Assembly: GCA_026315105.1 (NCBI GenBank)
Contig: CM048745.1
Span: 544,084,758-544,148,757, forward strand
Source of the DNA: Locusta migratoria
Lineage: Eukaryota > Arthropoda > Insecta > Orthoptera > Acrididae
Length of the DNA stretch: 64,000 bases
Reading direction: 5' to 3'
In this document: positions 21,963-33,317 of the stretch, piece by piece
How positions within the stretch are numbered: the first letter of the stretch is position 1
How the letters are laid out: each line of letters begins with the position of its first letter
Program-made: the position numbers and the translations under genes
Notes under the pieces: model-generated
What the model was told of the DNA's origin: nothing
Seen by the model: the letters and a program-made list of their open reading frames with translations, nothing else
Database searches by the model: none

Positions 21963-23145
21963 GCGTGCACCATATACCAGCAGCCAGACTATACATGTAT
22001 AATTCTACTGCGAGAGCGAACAGAAAGTGCTACTACAGTGATAATTTTGCTATTTGAATTAACAGGATGCCAAACAAGGATATTTGATATCAATTGGATA
22101 TCAAGATCACTGCACTTGATAATGTGCCTATCTGTACAACAATTACCATACAGATTCAATGTAATAAAAAAAAAGTTTAACAAATCTGGTAAAGATTTCA
22201 ATTATCACACACTGTAAATATTTCTCATCTCTTTACGTGATCTACTTCTCTTCTAACCAAACAAATCACTTTAAACGTTACTAACATTAACTACCTTAAC
22301 AAGCTGAACTTTCATTGAGACTGAGAAAATCTTTAACTATGATCTTTACTGCAATTATGAGCAAACTACTTCCTGCTCTCATTAATAGACCAACTGATCA
22401 TCACAAAATGCCTACACTGAACTATTCTAATTAGCATACAAATTTACAAACACAATAATTATACAACTCTATCATAAGAAACAATGATCAGAACGGATAG
22501 CAATTCAAATTGGTGAAAGGAACGAGGAACTGATAAAATGACACAGGGATAAATAATAAATGCGAGCTGAATTAAACAGTACTCATTACCCAAAAGACAA
22601 ACCAATTACAATATAGGCTACATACAGGCTACCATACATAACAATAGAAAAGTACAAGTTTACCTAATTTGAGACATAAATTTCCATACAAAATTTTCAA
22701 TCTGCAGACTTGGCTGCGACTCTTCAAAACTGAATTTTTACTCTTCGAGTCTAACACACAGACAGACTAACCCGACAGTTTCACGACTACAACTCTACAT
22801 CAACTATCCTGCACGAAGGTCACACACCGACTCTTTAAACGCAACAACTGTGAGTGCAAGACACACTACAAAGATAAAACAAAGTCTTTGGTTGACAGCA
22901 AAGATATGAAAATGAGTACAGTATGTTATATCGATTAGTGAAATGGTACAAAATATACATAAATTTGTTTTCTGCAGAATTACAGTTTTGGTTTTTATAA
23001 CAAAACATGCTCAATGCTCTATGACAGGCAAAAATTATGTGAAAATTATATTGCGTACTCTTTTCAACATTTCTAACAAAATTTTTTATGTATATATTGG
23101 TATTATTTGATTTGTAATTAATTAACGTAACTCTTATATACGCAG

Positions 23146-23184
23146 GCGCTTGATAATGACAAAATGTTGAAATAGCTGTAGCGC
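23146..23184 (+). ncRNA. Hammerhead-like fold in the right inverted end
   Basis: Stem I GCGC (23146-23149) with GCGC (23181-23184); core TTGATAA; extra T; stem II GACA/TGTT; GAA (23169-23171); stem III ATAGCTGT; H base A. AATAAA follows. The core differs from CUGANGA at C3 and G8. Confidence 0.4.
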
Positions 23185-23344
23185 TATTAAATAAAATATA
23201 ATCAGTAATCCGGAACTTTCATTACAATGTCATTCAACGACATTTATGATACTGCAGGCCCAAAAATTGTTTATATTCTATGAGATAGCATGTCTCTGCA
23301 ATACTACTACGCAAATAATTGTTACACACGAAAGTTTACCTTCA

Positions 23345-23945
23345 AATTTAATTATACTGTCTTCCATTGTAAAATGAGCCTATTGTAAATATTACCTTCA
23401 GTAATATTGTCACGCCAAAAAGGTCATCAACGGGAAACTAATTCCGTTAGGTCGAGAATTGTTGAAATATGACGTTGTACTTAGGCAGTGTGGTTTAAGT
23501 GTTCTGATTACTCGCAAGGGCCGCTGTGGAGTAGCCGAGCGGTCTAAAGCACCTCGCTGCGGAGCGCGCGGTTGCTCGCCGTGGAGGTTCGACTCCTTCC
23601 TGGGGCATGGGTGTGTGTGTTTGTCCGTAGGTTAGTTCACCTAGGTTTAAGTAGTTTGTAAGCTACAGACTGATGACCACGCAGTTTGGTCCGATAAATT
23701 TACGGGCATTTGAACATTTTACTCGCAAGGATAGGACAGATGGGTGCTACTTTCTTGAGCGCCAAGCACTCAGATTTAATTATACTGTCTTCCATTATAA
23801 AATCAGCCTAGTGTAAATATTACCTTCGGTAATATTGTCAGGCAAAATAGGCCATGAACGGGAAACTAATTTCGTTAATTCGAGAAGTGTTGGAATATGA
23901 CGTTGTACTTAGGCAGTGTGGTTTAAGTGCTCTGATTACTCGCAG
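23345..23945 (+). repeat. Tandem duplication of a 200-bp unit, first copy split by a SINE
   Basis: Units at about 23345-23519 and 23769-23945 share TTTAATTATACTGTCTTCCA, TAATATTGTCA and GACGTTGTACTTAGGCAGTG. Each is followed by CAGATGGGTGCTACTTTC (about 23738 and 23944). The SINE at 23520 is only in the first unit. Confidence 0.85.
23520..23718 (+). mobile_element. SINE family A variant, 12-bp target duplication
   Basis: A box TAGCCGAGCGG, B box GGTTCGACTCC, body AAGTAGTTTGTAAGC and a TTTGAACA end. TTACTCGCAAGG at 23508-23519 and 23719-23730 flanks it. Confidence 0.95.
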
Positions 23946-23989
23946 ATGGGTGCTACTTTCTTGAGCAGCCAGTGTGTTAGAGGTCGGTC

Positions 23990-24480
23990 GCTTGTGAGGC
24001 TCTGGCCCGCTCAGCAGGCGCTGAGCGTCTGTTGGTAAGAGGCGGCCTTTATGGACGCCCGTACCTCGCCCTATGGCCGCTCTGCCCTTTATGGCGTCGT
24101 GTGGGGAAAGAAATTAAATACATAAAAGGGAGAATGAAGTTCCCGGCCCGATCTTTATTACGCCAAACTGTAAAGTTGTCGACGTCATGGATTTCTCCGG
24201 CTTTGGAAGTGAGTTACGAGCAGGTTATAAACGCCGCCCTGGATACGTCTAGCATCGCCAATGGCCGCCTCGCTAACGAACTTATAACGTAATAAAGAGG
24301 ACTCGTAAGCGAAGTGGTGTGAAAGCGGTTACTGCTAGCTGTAAGCGAACGGGAGGCGTAATACAGTTTCCCACGAAGCAGCGTATCGTTCGGAATCGGA
24401 GGTTTGCGGTTGAGGTTAACAGTTTCTCAGACTGTTTTCACGATACATGTGTTATGGCGAAATATAGTGAGTACGATGTT
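23990..24480. other. GC- and CpG-rich segment, no gene recognised
   Basis: Contrasts with its AT-rich surroundings. An 86-codon frame at 24032-24292 has no known motif. Could be a TE leader or LTR; no repeats support this. Confidence 0.3.
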
Positions 24481-24956
24481 GTCTCATAGGATTTAGGAAT
24501 ATTGTAGACTCTGTCTCACAACGGCAACGTTCTATTTTTCTTCTAAGTTTCGTGGATAATGGGGAAATATACACTATAGTTAGTATCATAGAAAAATAAT
24601 ATTGTAATTTTCCGTGGCTATAGTCCTGAGAATTTTAATACTGAGTTTTTGGTTTGGATTCGACTGGCTGAATTCGTCCCTACAGTGCGGTAATCTGATT
24701 TGAAACAGGAAAGCATTTTTCTGTAGTTAAGTTCCAATTAATTTCTTTATTTCTCCTCGAGTAGAGGAAATGAGAAAAATAATCCCTTAGAAAACATTTA
24801 ATCCGGATAATGATGAGGAAATAACGATCATTACTAGTCACAAGGTTAACTATTTCTGCTATTAGCAGAACCGCTACTAGCTGGAAATGTTAGTGATTTT
24901 TCTCTTTCGTATTGTGGCAGTCAGAATTTTATTTTTATTTTTATTTATTTATTGTA

Positions 24957-25323
24957 CTCGCTCGGTTAGCCGTGTGGTGTAATGCACCGCTTTCCGAGAC
25001 GGGGAGGCGTACCGGCCCCGGGTCTAATCCGCCCGGCGTTTTAACGAAAGTCGGAGTGCCGGCAAGCCTGGGTGTTTTTTAGGCGGTTTTCCACATCCCC
25101 CTAGGTGAATACCGGGCTGATCCTCAAGTCCCGCCTCAGTTACACGGTTCGCAAAATTTCGTAACACTTTACACTTTCGCACACTTATAACACTATATGC
25201 AGACATTTGGGGTACACATTTCCTACTGGGGGGCCACCCTGTAAATATTAACACATGCCAAATCCACTTTTCACACAGTGCCGACCCTGCTTGTGCGGGA
25301 AAAGAGCCAAAGAGATAATTATT
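24957..25323 (+). mobile_element. Long tRNA-derived SINE (family B)
   Basis: A tRNA-like head (GGTTAGCCGTGTGGTGTAA, then CCCGGGTCTAATCCGCC) is followed by a body with TTTTTAGGCGGTTTTCCA and CCGCCTCAGTTACAC. The B box is degraded (GGTCTAATCC). I recognise this head-plus-body arrangement from orthopteran repeats; that part is recall. Confidence 0.7.
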
Positions 25324-28229
25324 TTTTGTGCTGTAATAGACTCAATGATACTTATGTCGTTATATACATGCTAGCATTAATGTTTTCCGGGTAGTTCGTG
25401 GTACTGTAGGAAGTGGGAAATTTTGAACGACAAACGTAAAATATTTTGCTATTCCACAAGTAAATAGTTTCAGTTCTGGTGCTATTGCAAGCAACGTAAA
25501 ATATTGCTTACTAATTTAAAAAAAAAAAAAGGCTACTTCCAGTATCCATAATTTTTGTTGAATATAAATTTTGGATATAACGGGATATAAACACCAGAAC
25601 TGGATGAATTTTGCCTTCGTTGTTTGAAAAATTGTATAAAGAATGGTGGAAGTGATTTTATTGTTACTAGTTTTAACTCTGGTCTACAAAGTGTTTATAA
25701 AGTAATGCGAATCATTTCTTTAAATTTAAATGTGTCCTTCAACGAAGGGGTTGCATTTATCATTATCCATATTCATATTCGTATAACTTCCTCTACGCAA
25801 AAATTGTTTGTCTAGCTCTCCATCTTTCACTCCGTGCCGATATGTTCTCCATCTGGGCATGCTCTAAAACAATTATAATTTCGATATAATAAGGATTGTA
25901 GAAAGTCGTAACTATCCAAAATGAGGTAATTAAAAATTAGGAACTTGGTTAAAATCCCTGGCACTAGCAGAAGATGACTACAACGTTATTCTTTCATATT
26001 AATATGGGGAATAAAAACACTAGGAGACATCATAACGTGTAGGCTTTCACGGTCGGCGTCTTCAGAACGAGGAAACATCGTTAGTTCTGATTTACACCGC
26101 CGACAACACGTTTGATTGCGTAGTTCCATGCCTTCTACCGCTAGATGGCTGTCGCGCTAGACCTTCGCTGGTGACAATAAAATGAGACCACGTCAACCAT
26201 TCATATGAAAACACTTCCTTCCTTTATCCCATCTTAACGGCTTCGTACACAAATGATTTTTCTTTGTGCACATATATGGACTAGCCATTTTCGAATTATA
26301 TAATTTTCATTGGTCTCCTTGTATAATTAATATTAAATATCGGTACTTAAATATTTGTGTTCGCGTAATCATATTATGCTTTTTACGACGGAGAACATGT
26401 TTCAGATCTATAGATACACTGTAAGAAAAGAAAATATTTGTTGGGGATATATTGGGTGAAAGGTGTTTATTTTATTGAAGAAAAATGTGAGTGGAGGTAA
26501 AAAAATTGTTTTACGTGTTGTTAACTGTGGTGACTGTTGTTGTGATGTTTGAGCAACATAACAAACCTGACCTTAATTTCGTGGTTGGTTACGTTAAACT
26601 CGTGATTAATGCAAGTGGTGTAGTTAAATTTTGAAAATATTTAGCAAGAGACGATTAGTGTAATTAACAAATACTATGGCCCTATCTGATTAACTTTTCA
26701 AAAGATCACTCACCTTTCCTTTCCTTACAAAATCTCCTACAGAGACTGTGCACACACAGATAGCAGAAATTAACTTACTCCGTCTGTGCAATGCGTATGA
26801 CTCAATTAGTACGCTAATGGTAATGATAATTTAGAAAATTATGAATGGTAAGATTTTTAACATCAAGTGATGGGCAAATGGGTGCAGTCCAACCACTATA
26901 GTCTGTATCTAATAAAAATTAATTCGCTCAAGCAAGTAGGAAATTTAAGTAAATCAGTCTTAATTGATGCTATGGATACGGCAATTGTACGAGTTTTGTT
27001 CTTTATAGGATAGATGTGGCGGTGGCTATTATTGTTAAACTCAGTGCAACACGAAATAGAAAAATTATTCCTTAATTTAACTGTCTGTTATCTTCTACCA
27101 TCAATTTTAGCAAAATTGTCTCAATTGAATGATTTTTTACAGCTTCTAACAATTAATGACATTCACTTGATTGTAAAAATTGTGTAGAAATATTATTCAT
27201 GCATTATTGAGGATTGTTATATTAATTATGAGTGGTTAAGTAGTGGTTCAAATAAGATAGCAAATGTACTGTCTAATGTTCTTGTATTTTAACAAAACTT
27301 AAACATGCATTCACAGTAAATTACAACCAATAGCATTTAACTTACCTTATTTATCAGTTCATCGACGTGGTACTCTGCAGTCATATAAATGATACACAAA
27401 TTCATACAGATGTCATTTTGATGATGTCTCCTCCTTTGGCCGCTTGCTAGCAGTTCGCCGCGATGCTTCGCGAATCGCGTAATTAATCACGACCGTTAGC
27501 ATCCGCGATGACGCTACCGCGTTTCGGACGTCTGGGACGGTTACTGAACCCATAACGAATTTCTGCCTCAGAAATAAATGTTTCATTAAGATCAATTCTT
27601 ACTTCACTTATGTTCACTGGTTACACATAAACTTTCATATCGTTGCACTTATAACAAATTAGAACTTTCACTTTGTTCAACTTTATTACTTATTGTTTGA
27701 GAACTCCGCGGACCGCGTACGAACGTCTGATCTACGTCACGGGGCGGCAGATACTGCTGCTTGCCTGCTCTCCCACAGGCGAGCGCTACTATACAATAAA
27801 GTCTCTGATCTAAGGAGCTACGTCGATTACTATTCAGATCGATATTTGATCTCGTTTAGAGAGAAGTATTTTACAATGACAAATTAAACATAACAAGTAA
27901 TCACAGTCATCTAGAAAACATACAAAGTACAAATAAAATAAAATAATATATACATAAATAAATGACAGAAAATGTTCACATTTAAGTTACCCACATATAT
28001 TGTGCATCACGATAATTAATTAAGTCACATAAGAAGTTAGTTAATACATATTCACTATAAACAAGTTCAAACGAATAATATGTTCAAAATGAAGCTCATT
28101 CCTCGTTATAATGTGAGGCTTACCTTAAGGGTTACCTTACAACATACAATTATTTTGAAATGTAATTGCTCTTTAGGCGTAAGTATTTTTCTGTTACGAT
28201 ATCATGTAAATACCCACGGTGGAGTGGCC
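25324..28229. other. 2.9 kb with no recognised gene or repeat family
   Basis: Mostly AT-rich. 27440-27560 and 27700-27800 are more GC-rich and might belong to an LTR or leader, but no paired repeat was found. 26040-26120 has a CTGAAGACG motif considered and rejected as a hammerhead. Confidence 0.4.
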
Positions 28230-29508
28230 AAGTAAATAATAATCGTGGGTTATAAAATGATAAACTTAAGATCTATCTGCACTTGACCGGTAGATACGCT
28301 GACTTCCACAGCATCGAAGTAGTTCTCATAGTCCTTAAGGTATGAATTTTAAAGCTCGGGTTTACAGGACATTATTTTCTCGTTTTGGTCGATAGTACAT
28401 CCTGGAAAGGAAAGAGGTTCCCGTACAAGATATTTGTTTCATAATATCGTTTAATAAATGCTAAGAGCGGCATTGCATGACATTTTCGGGTATGGGTTTC
28501 CATGTAAATCTTGAACTATTCTCTTATGCCCCCTCTACATCCTCTCCGAGTTTGTCGCTTTAATAAGTTTATGGGATTTGCTGATCTGGAAAGCGGTATA
28601 CGTTTTTCAGTTCTCCTGCAGAAATATCCCTTCCTTTACCAATAGTACGTCGTTTTGTGCAGTTATTTGCGACACATGTTCGACGTACTCGTTTATTTTT
28701 ACTATCCTGTAAGAAACGAACGTTATAAAAATATCTGGTAGTCTTTTCAAATCAAATACATGATGTCATTAACGTATTTAGTAAATCACTGTTATGCTTA
28801 TATATGTATGTACCGGGTTCTGATCTAAGTAGTGCTTCTATTTTTTCCATGCAACGGACACTTAACAGCAACAGATCAAAGTTTGACCGCTGCTGCCGGA
28901 TAAATACTACACGGAAGTGCTTTAGGCTTTTGAAGCTAGTCCAGTAGTTCTGGTGATGGTCGTGGATTTTAAATACCTTCTTCGTTTTGTAGACAGAATC
29001 CAGAATCCGCATAGAACATCTTGTACAAAAAGCAGTGTAATACATTGTGTCCAATTATTAGACTAGCAGAAACCCGTTCGATGCCCGGATATTTTTTTGT
29101 GTCAGTGCTGTTGTAGTCTATCTCGTTATCCTTCTTTCTGCTCACTACCTCCTACTTGTCTCTTCCTTCATTGTCTCGCCCGTTCTTCGGTCATCTTCTT
29201 CTCCACTACCTCTCTGTGGCCACCTCCTTCTTCACCTCTCGCAGTTCAGCTTTCGCTGCTTACTTTCAGGAAAAATGACATACACGCATCAACGTTCATG
29301 ATGATAAGTCGAACTGTCAATGTCTGTCGTCGGATATGCCGTACTGGGCCTTATAGAGTATCCCATAACACCTTAAGCATGGAAAAAAACTCACAAGTGA
29401 CAACTTCGATGGTTATTAGTGAAACTGTGATGAAGTCTACTGATTGGTCACACGCCGTAGAATACGTACTTGTGCTACCTTTCATAGTGATTGCTCAGAC
29501 AAATCATT
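28230..29508 (+). repeat. Left arm of a 1.25-kb inverted repeat
   Basis: Matches the reverse complement of 33318-34972 (minus the SINEs there) in order along its length at roughly 75-80% by eye: for example AACTTAAGATCTAT, AAACGAGAA-ATAATGTCCTG, CGGGTTCTGATC, GCCCGGATATTTT, TCTACTGATTGGTCAC. A 183-codon frame at 29097-29648 overlaps it but shows no known domain. Confidence 0.8.
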
Positions 29509-30020
29509 TCATTAAAATTACAAAAAAACAGTATGTTATCACAAAAAAATTAACAGTTTTTATTGACCGGTTTCGACCTGATGTAGGTCATCTTCGGAAC
29601 AAAATGTATCCTGCAGGGATTAAAGCAAATAATTACAAAAACGTCTAAATGCTACTTTAAATGTCACATAAAATACACACAGAGTCATGTCATGGCGTTT
29701 ACCCATGTGGCCAGTGTTGGACTCGGCTGGACTGGGCTGTCCTGGCTGTTCTCTTGCTAGCTGGCAACTGCTGACTAGTAGACATAAAGCCTCTGGTTAA
29801 ATAGTATGTGAATTGGGCGCCAAGTCAGCAGCAGCCAATGGGAAAAGGGTTTACAAAGAGCTTTTATGTTCTGACTGGACACGATTTTTTATTTTTTAAC
29901 TGATGGAACTGCTAATTTTTGACCTCTTTAAGTTTCACTCCTGCATCACGGTCTCAATCAAAGAACAGTGGTTCGATAATGACCGAAAGGTCTATGATGA
30001 TATTATAAAAACACTTACAC
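29509..30020. mobile_element. MITE-like segment with a hammerhead-like end
   Basis: AGTTTTTAT near 29556 and ATAAAAACACT near 30007 are inverted and bound about 460 bp with no coding potential. The left end carries the fold at 29558-29604. Boundaries are tentative and no duplication was found. Confidence 0.45.
29558..29604 (-). ncRNA. Hammerhead-ribozyme-like fold, best match in the window
   Basis: Minus strand: stem I TTTTGTT (29598-29604) with AATAAAA (29558-29564), seven pairs with one G-U; core CCGAAGA (consensus CUGANGA, only U4 changed); extra T; stem II GACC/GGTC; GAA; stem III ACCGGT (palindromic, no loop); cleavage-position base C (29565). The extra T between core and stem II departs from the standard hammerhead. 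Confidence 0.5.
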
Positions 30021-30144
30021 TTTGCCGTCTAGGCCAATTTTATTAATTTTAAATAATTTTGAATAACTTATTTCAAATTCTTAAGCATTTTATGTAATTA
30101 CAAGACCGCCCATCAGCGTTCTGATAATGTCAGATTTTACAATT

Positions 30145-30221
30145 AGTTTAAGTAGTCTCTGAGCCTACGGACTGATGACCAAAGAAGTTAAATCCCATAG
30201 ATTTACAAATATTTGAACATT
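30145..30221 (+). mobile_element. SINE family A, 3' body only
   Basis: Carries GTTTAAGTAGT, GACTGATGACC, AAGTTAAATCCCATAGA and TTTGAACA. The tRNA head is missing. Confidence 0.8.
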
Positions 30222-30693
30222 TTCACATAAATGCAATGGACAACAGTCGTACAAATTACGACTGTGACTCTTGCGAGACTCTTACAAATATACTCCAAAG
30301 CTACTACTACATTACTACTTACTACATTTACTTCATAGTGTTCTTTACTATAAATATACATGGAATTAGGATATTTCTCAGACTACAGATAATTGCAAGT
30401 TCACATGAAATAAAACGTAACTTTTAATACACTATGTAAGTGGTACTTTCTTCAGACATGTGAGGAAATAGTTGTTAGTTGTCCAGAGAATATAAGTGGA
30501 TCAAAAACACAGTGCCTTTTTTCAAACTAAGAAATAAATACTACATTCACTGTAGCTGAAAATGTTCGTGAAATCCAGTGTGTGATTATTCGGCTGCTTA
30601 GCGCAAATCATTTTAGTTCACGCCATCTACATCTACAACCATACTCTGCAAGCCACCCGACGGTGTGTGTGGCGGAGGGTACCTTGAGTACCA

Positions 30694-31029
30694 CTATCGA
30701 TTTTCCCTCCTATTCCAGTCACGTATTGTTCGCGGAAAGAAGGATTGTCGGTATAGCTCTATGTGGGCTCTAATCTCTCTGATTTTATCCTCACGATCTC
30801 TTCGCGAGATATACGTAGGAGGGAGCAATATACTGCTAGACTCCTCAGTAAAGGCAAGTTCTCGAAACTTCGACAAAAGCCCGTACCGAGAGACAGAGCT
30901 TCTCTCCTGCAGAGTCTTCCACTGGAGTTTAGCGATCATCTCCGTAACGCTTTCACGATTACCAAATGATCCTGTAACGAAGCGCGCTGCTCTCCGTTGG
31001 ATCTTCTCCACTTCCTCTATCAATCCCAC
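30694..31029 (-). pseudogene. CR1-like LINE ORF2, C-terminal piece
   Basis: 111 codons beginning MGLIEEVEKIQRRAARFVTG and ending near RTIRDWNRRENR, the normal tail of CR1-like ORF2 (IExVQRRAARFV ... W-N). It continues the protein of 31218-32147 after a gap with at least one frame break. No start of its own is expected. Confidence 0.8.
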
Positions 31030-31217
31030 CAGCTACGGATCCCACACCGGTGAGCAGTATTCAAGCTGTAGGCGAACAAGTGTACTGTAACCTACTTCCT
31101 TTGTTTCCGGATTGCATTTCCTTAGAATTCTCCTAGTGTCTGGCATCTGCTTTACCGACGATTAATTTTATAGGTCGTTCCATTTTAAATACCTCCTAAT
31201 AACTACTCCTAGATAAT

Positions 31218-32147
31218 TTATGGAATTAACTGCTTCCAGTTGCTGACCTGCTGACCTGCTATAGTGCAGCTAAATGATAAAGGATCTTTCTTTCTGTGCA
31301 TTCGCAGCACATTACACTTGTCTACATTGAGCTTTAATTGCCATTCCCTGCACCATGCGTCACTTCGATGCAGATCCTCCTGCATCTCAATACAATTTTC
31401 TATTGTTACAACCTCTCTATATACTACTGCATCATCCGCAAAAAGCCTCAGTGAACTTCCGATGTTATCCACAAGATCATTTATATATAACGTGAACAGC
31501 AACGGACCCACGACACTCCCCTGTGGCACACCTGACGTAACTCCTACTTTGGTAGACTTCTCTCCATTGAGAATGACCTGCTGCTTTCTGTTATCTAGGA
31601 ATTCCTCAATCCAATCACACAATAGGTCTGATAGACCATATGCTCTTACTTTGTCCATTAAAGGTTTGTGGGGAACTGTATCAAACGCCTTGCGGAAGTC
31701 GAGAAACACAGCATCAACCTGATAACCCGTGTCTATGGCCCTCTGAGTCTCGTGGACGAATAGCGCGAGCTGGGTTTCACACGAATGCCTTTTTCGAAAC
31801 CCATGCTGATTTCTACAGAGCAGATTCCTAGTCTCGAGAAATGTCATTATATTCGAACATAATACATGTTCCAAAATTCTACAGCTGACCGACGTTAGAG
31901 ATATAGGCCTATAGTTCTGCACAACTGTTTGAGGACCCTTCTTGAAAAAGGGAATGACCTGCGCCATTTTCCAATCTTTCGGAACGCTATGCTCTTCTAG
32001 AGACCTGCGATACACCACTGCGAGAAGGGCGGCCAGTTCCTTCGCGTACTCTGTGTAAAAACAAACTGGTATCCCAACAGATCCTGCGGCCTTTCCTCTT
32101 TTGAGCGATTTTAATTGTGTTTCTATGCTTATTTCGATATCTGCCAT
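31218..32147 (-). CDS. CR1-like LINE reverse transcriptase, 309 codons
   Basis: An open RT domain. Residues about 78-90 NYRPISLTSVSCR, 114-123 QHGFRKRHSC, motif A FLDFRKAFD (148-156), motif B SGVPQGSVVGPLLF (205-218), motif C FADD (236-239). All catalytic Asp residues are present. The ATG is internal to the original ORF2; the endonuclease is missing through 5' truncation. The frame is lost after A-G-Q-Q because an 8-bp tandem duplication (CTGACCTG twice, 31243-31258) shifts it, giving an early stop at 31218. RT of this family copies LINE RNA at nicked target DNA. This copy cannot move by itself. Confidence 0.9.
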   Translation of the reverse strand: MADIEISIETQLKSLKRGKAAGSVGIPVCFYTEYAKELAALLAVVYRRSLEEHSVPKDWKMAQVIPFFKKGPQTVVQNYRPISLTSVSCRILEHVLCSNIMTFLETRNLLCRNQHGFRKRHSCETQLALFVHETQRAIDTGYQVDAVFLDFRKAFDTVPHKPLMDKVRAYGLSDLLCDWIEEFLDNRKQQVILNGEKSTKVGVTSGVPQGSVVGPLLFTLYINDLVDNIGSSLRLFADDAVVYREVVTIENCIEMQEDLHRSDAWCREWQLKLNVDKCNVLRMHRKKDPLSFSCTIAGQQVSNWKQLIP

Positions 32148-32279
32148 TTTGTAATCTGTGCGTCAATCTAGGGAAGGACTTGCATGTCGATGATGATGAC
32201 AATATACAACACTTGGGATTCCTGCGTGGTAGACGGCGCCTCTGCCGTCTGACCTACGTGGGCGATCTGTGAAAGTACA

Positions 32280-32317
32280 AAAAAAAAATAAAAAAAAAAA
32301 TAATAAAAAAATAAAAA

Positions 32318-32356
<39 letters not shown>

Positions 32357-32357
32357 T
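32280..32357 (+). repeat. A-rich tract passing into (TAA)n
   Basis: A/T-rich runs followed by about thirteen ATA/TAA units at 32318-32357. Confidence 0.95.
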
Positions 32358-33317
32358 AAAAATTATCTTAGTACTTCAGATACGGATTATTATGGTACTC
32401 TCTAATGACTTGGGGCATGCGCCACTACGCGCCATGAGCACTTTCTTTTCTCAAAGATTTTTCTGAGAGGGCTAAACAAAATTTACACATAAATGTAGAC
32501 AAAAGCTACAAGATAAAAAATTTGAGTTTTGGTGCTAGTTTTGGTAATTTGAAAAATTTACTATGTTTTTGAACATCTGTATCTTGATGATTAGTGCATC
32601 ACAAAACACTTTTGACCAGTGAAATATGCTGGAAATTTTATGCTTTTCAACTTTGGTCCTAAAAACACATGGTTTAGACTTTATCCGCGAAAAAGTGAAA
32701 AAAGGCCGAAAATGTCGAGGTTTTTCGACTCTTCCCAAACTAACACAGGGTCCTCGATGTCGAAAATTCAGATTGTTTCCCGCAAATTGCCTACACATAA
32801 CATACTAAAGTAACATTAAGTTCGAAATAATTTCCCAACAATCATATTTTTACGACCTGCCGCCTGGACTGTTTACCATTGTTGCCTGAATGAGACCTTA
32901 TGATTCCACTGAAAGTTCCTCTCATTGGACTACAGCCCCTTTAACATTCACAAAATCATTTATATTAATGAAAACGAAATGCTGTTTGTTGGTAACAGTA
33001 TCAATTGAGAACGGCGGGACCGATTTGGTTAATACCTTTTAACAAGGTAGTAACAGTCCGAGTAAGGTTTTAAGGGAAATGAAAATTAAAAAGGTACCCG
33101 GAAAACGTAAAAATTCGAGATTTTTGATGAACTGAAGCTCATAATTCACGTTTAGATGAATATGCGTAAATCTTCTTTACTATTCCTTAATGTCATGGAA
33201 TATTATGCAAGGAAAAAGAGTTTCTGAACGATAACTAATTTGTCAGAAAATTCAGGCAAACTACATAAAGATTACAATTTTTGTATGGATCCCTGAACCG
33301 ATGGTAGACATGACTTA
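32358..33317. other. No recognised feature
   Basis: AT-rich spacer between the LINE and the right inverted arm. Frames of 60-87 codons on both strands at 32535-32813 overlap each other and have no motif. Confidence 0.35.

Larger units (their letters stand above)
21279..23213. mobile_element. 1.9-kb element with long (about 135 bp) inverted ends
   Basis: The left end (ATTACTGCTTATATTTTATT, then TTTCAACATTTTGTCATTA, then CAAGCGCCTGCGTATATAAG) is the reverse complement of 23080-23213 with few changes. Inside are a 545-bp palindrome at the left and about 1.1 kb of AT-rich unique sequence with no gene. AAAGTTC/GAACTTT just outside both ends may extend the inverted match. Both ends carry a hammerhead-like fold. 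Confidence 0.75.
30625..32185 (-). mobile_element. CR1-like LINE, 5'-truncated, RT to 3' end
   Basis: One continuous minus-strand copy from the RT domain (top) to the 3' UTR and the CATCTACATCTAC-type end near 30630. It includes two coding pieces and the 3' UTR block that gives CCGACGGTGTGTGTGGCGGA on the plus strand. It lies between the two inverted arms at 28230 and 33318. Confidence 0.85.

Noticed and set aside
24032..24292. 86-codon frame in a GC-rich block
   Set aside because: No motif; composition explains it.
26040..26100. CTGAAGACG...GTGAAAG as another hammerhead
   Set aside because: Core-like CTGAAGA is present but stem II and stem I do not pair.
29097..29648. 183-codon frame in the left inverted arm
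   Set aside because: It crosses the arm border into a MITE, is Ser/Pro/Leu-rich at first and has no known domain. Similarity to a frame in the right arm follows from DNA similarity.
29960..30010. GATAATGACCGAAAGGTC near the right end of the MITE
   Set aside because: It makes a hairpin but lacks GAA plus stem III and a closing stem I.
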